From contig CM067507.1 in NCBI GenBank assembly GCA_034509495.1, forward strand, positions 15,644,396-15,708,395: a DNA stretch of 64,000 bases. The letters are read 5' to 3'. This DNA comes from Acestrorhynchus altus. Its lineage: Eukaryota; Chordata; Actinopteri; Characiformes; Acestrorhynchidae. Shown here piece by piece: positions 62,301 to 64,000 of this stretch (the stretch's first letter is position 1; every line of letters begins with the position of its first letter). The translations under genes and the position numbers were made by a program. The notes under the pieces were generated by a model. That model was not told where the DNA came from and ran no database searches. It saw only the letters and a list, made by a program, of their open reading frames with translations.

Positions 62301-62889
62301 AAAGAAGTAAAATCAGCCTTTGGAGGGAAAAAAAATGTATCCTCTGCACTTCATGAAGAACATGCATGGATAATGAAACTATTCTGTCTCCCATAAATGC
62401 ATTATTGATATGTTTATCAAAATCTGACTTGAGCACCCTCTTCATTTTAAAAAGAAGCTTGCTGTGCAAGTCTGTTCAAGGTATATTTTAAATGAATTAC
62501 TTGACAAAAGTATATATATGAGAAACACTGTGCAATCTGTGCAAAGATTACACAAGTGTGCAAGTAGCATGGAAAATGAGACACAATGTGACTTGTTTGC
62601 ATAAAATATTACAAAATTCATCATCAGCCATTCCCCTAAGTAGATTATGCTGTTAAAGTAAGTTATGTTGCAACATGATTGTGATTGCATGTGTGGGAAA
62701 GTGCCTGATATGATGAAAATTACTTTCAGTTTTTTTAAATAAGCAGGAATTAAATCTAAGATTCATTGGAAAACAAAAAAGTACATCCCTTATTTCCTTG
62801 ACACAGCAAGCAAACAGTTATGTATCATAACAATAAGATAAATATAATTCTTATTCTAAAACAATAAGAATATTTCATATTCTTCTTGA
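56371..62889. other. Long mostly unique stretch, several CNE-like islands
   Basis: No supported gene. Repeat-free, complex parts lie at about 56900-57300, 57440-57800 and 59270-59620. The rest is AT-rich with short A, T, C and (GAT)n runs (56643, 57360, 58582, 60963). A TATACTTTATTGATACCTGT phrase near 58602 may be an old LINE or SINE tail. Open frames are short and undistinguished. Confidence 0.35.
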
Positions 62890-62950
62890 ATTATATTATA
62901 TTATATTATATTATATTATATTATATTATATTATATTATATTATATTATT
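62890..62950. repeat. (ATATT)n microsatellite
   Basis: About 12 perfect pentanucleotide units. Confidence 0.98.
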
Positions 62951-64000
62951 CTAAAATATTAACTTTGAGCATTACTCTCAGTCTACTTTTGACTTTTGCA
63001 GCTAATATCTGATGCACTACTATCTGATGAATTCACTTCTAATGTGCATGAATTGTGGACTGTATAGAGCAGCACTTTGTGGTTCCACCATTTTGTAACG
63101 GTGTCCAAAAACGTAGTGCCAAATTTGGATTACTACATATAGATAATGAATAGGACACAGTTTTGGACATAGCTCATGTTTGTTATATTAATGTGTGAGT
63201 GGTGAGTGTAAAGGCAATTGGTGAAAAAACCAACATGGACCTTGTAAACTCATGACAAATGTGAGCTTAAAATCTAAACCACACTAGGTTCAAATTTATA
63301 GAATACCAAAAAGAAACAGAATAATAAAACAAAAAAAATCTGTTGTGTCATGACAATACTTTACAATTTCAATTTCCTCCACTTAATACTTCCACATATC
63401 AACACACACAATATAATATCAAAATGTATTATTGTAAAATAAAGGATGAACAACAAATACTTTCAAGGTCACACACAATACCCTGACCTGTCCTTGACAA
63501 TAGTAGGGCCCAGGTCTGTCCTAGAGTAGCTAATTATGATCAATCAATATGGTCTTATAATGATTTCCAAACAAAAACTATTGAATTTTGTGGAACAATG
63601 CAGTGCAAGGGCTACATTTGAACCTAAAGAATGACCAAAAAAAAGATCTAAAAGTAGCCAAGAACTTTAAAAAATGGGTCATTGAGGGAAGTATACAATG
63701 AGTTTTATTTTGTGGGACAGTAGGTCTGCACTTCATCCTAGTAAATCTTTTTAAAACCGGATGAATTCAGAATGGGGCAGGAGTTCCTTTTTTTGAAAGA
63801 TTCTCGTACCTTATGAGAGAGTGAGAGAAAATTGTATGTGGAGAAATGCTAACATTATTACCTTATTTAAAGAAAGGGGTCTTGAATATTGATCCAGTGT
63901 AGCTTCATTACCTGGAAACTGACATCCCTGATTGATGTCTCTCTAAACTAGGTCTGTGGTCAGAGCTACCAAGGGAATCTTGCTATTGACTTTGGATGTT
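62951..64000. other. Unique AT-rich stretch
   Basis: No gene, RNA gene or recognised repeat is seen up to the window end. Confidence 0.3.

Overview
The window looks like non-coding nuclear DNA from a vertebrate, most likely a teleost fish. It is AT-rich and has a very high density of long (CA)n, (GA)n, (TC)n, (AT)n and (AAT)n microsatellites. Its repeats are of fish type: Tc1/mariner DNA transposons, CR1/L2/Rex-like LINEs and tRNA-derived SINEs. An ostariophysan (catfish, characin or relative) is a guess I cannot prove. I found no protein-coding gene that I can support. Nearly all open frames are short, overlap on both strands, translate a microsatellite or simple tract, or are decayed transposon proteins. 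The likely setting is a gene desert or a very long intron.

Layout. 1-4480: unique sequence with islands that resemble conserved non-coding elements. 4481-6095: compound microsatellite, a decayed LINE on the minus strand and a SINE tail. 6096-14330: mostly unique, with one copy (A) of a three-copy dispersed repeat at 8555-9290, a GC-richer island at 12240-12671 and a possible TATA promoter with first exon near 13270-13435. 14332-22020 is a repeat graveyard: LINE fragments (14597-15310, 16700-17600, 20812-21360), a mariner/Tc1 remnant with its terminal repeat (15325-15914), tRNA-like SINE relics, another transposase remnant (18415-18700) and a 650-bp polypurine tract. 22020-36620 is dominated by microsatellites, a 1.1-kb GTA-rich degenerate tandem tract and a 45-bp minisatellite. 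36620-47050 holds inverted copy B of the dispersed repeat, an internally deleted Tc1 element with both ends (40854-41997), copy C, and a local duplication in the order P1 - spacer - Q1-P2-Q2. 49066-51059 holds two SINEs and a solo LTR with matching 5-bp target duplications. 52000-53432 holds two foldbacks, one of them a perfect 56-bp-stem hairpin. 53514-64000 is mostly unique, with several CNE-like islands.

There is no operon-like or gene-to-gene logic to describe. If the window has a function, it most likely lies in the repeat-free islands (candidate distal enhancers), but that is inference from composition only and needs cross-species alignment. The best candidates for undescribed structure are the three-copy repeat family (A, B, C), the perfect hairpin at 53312-53432 and the P/Q duplication.
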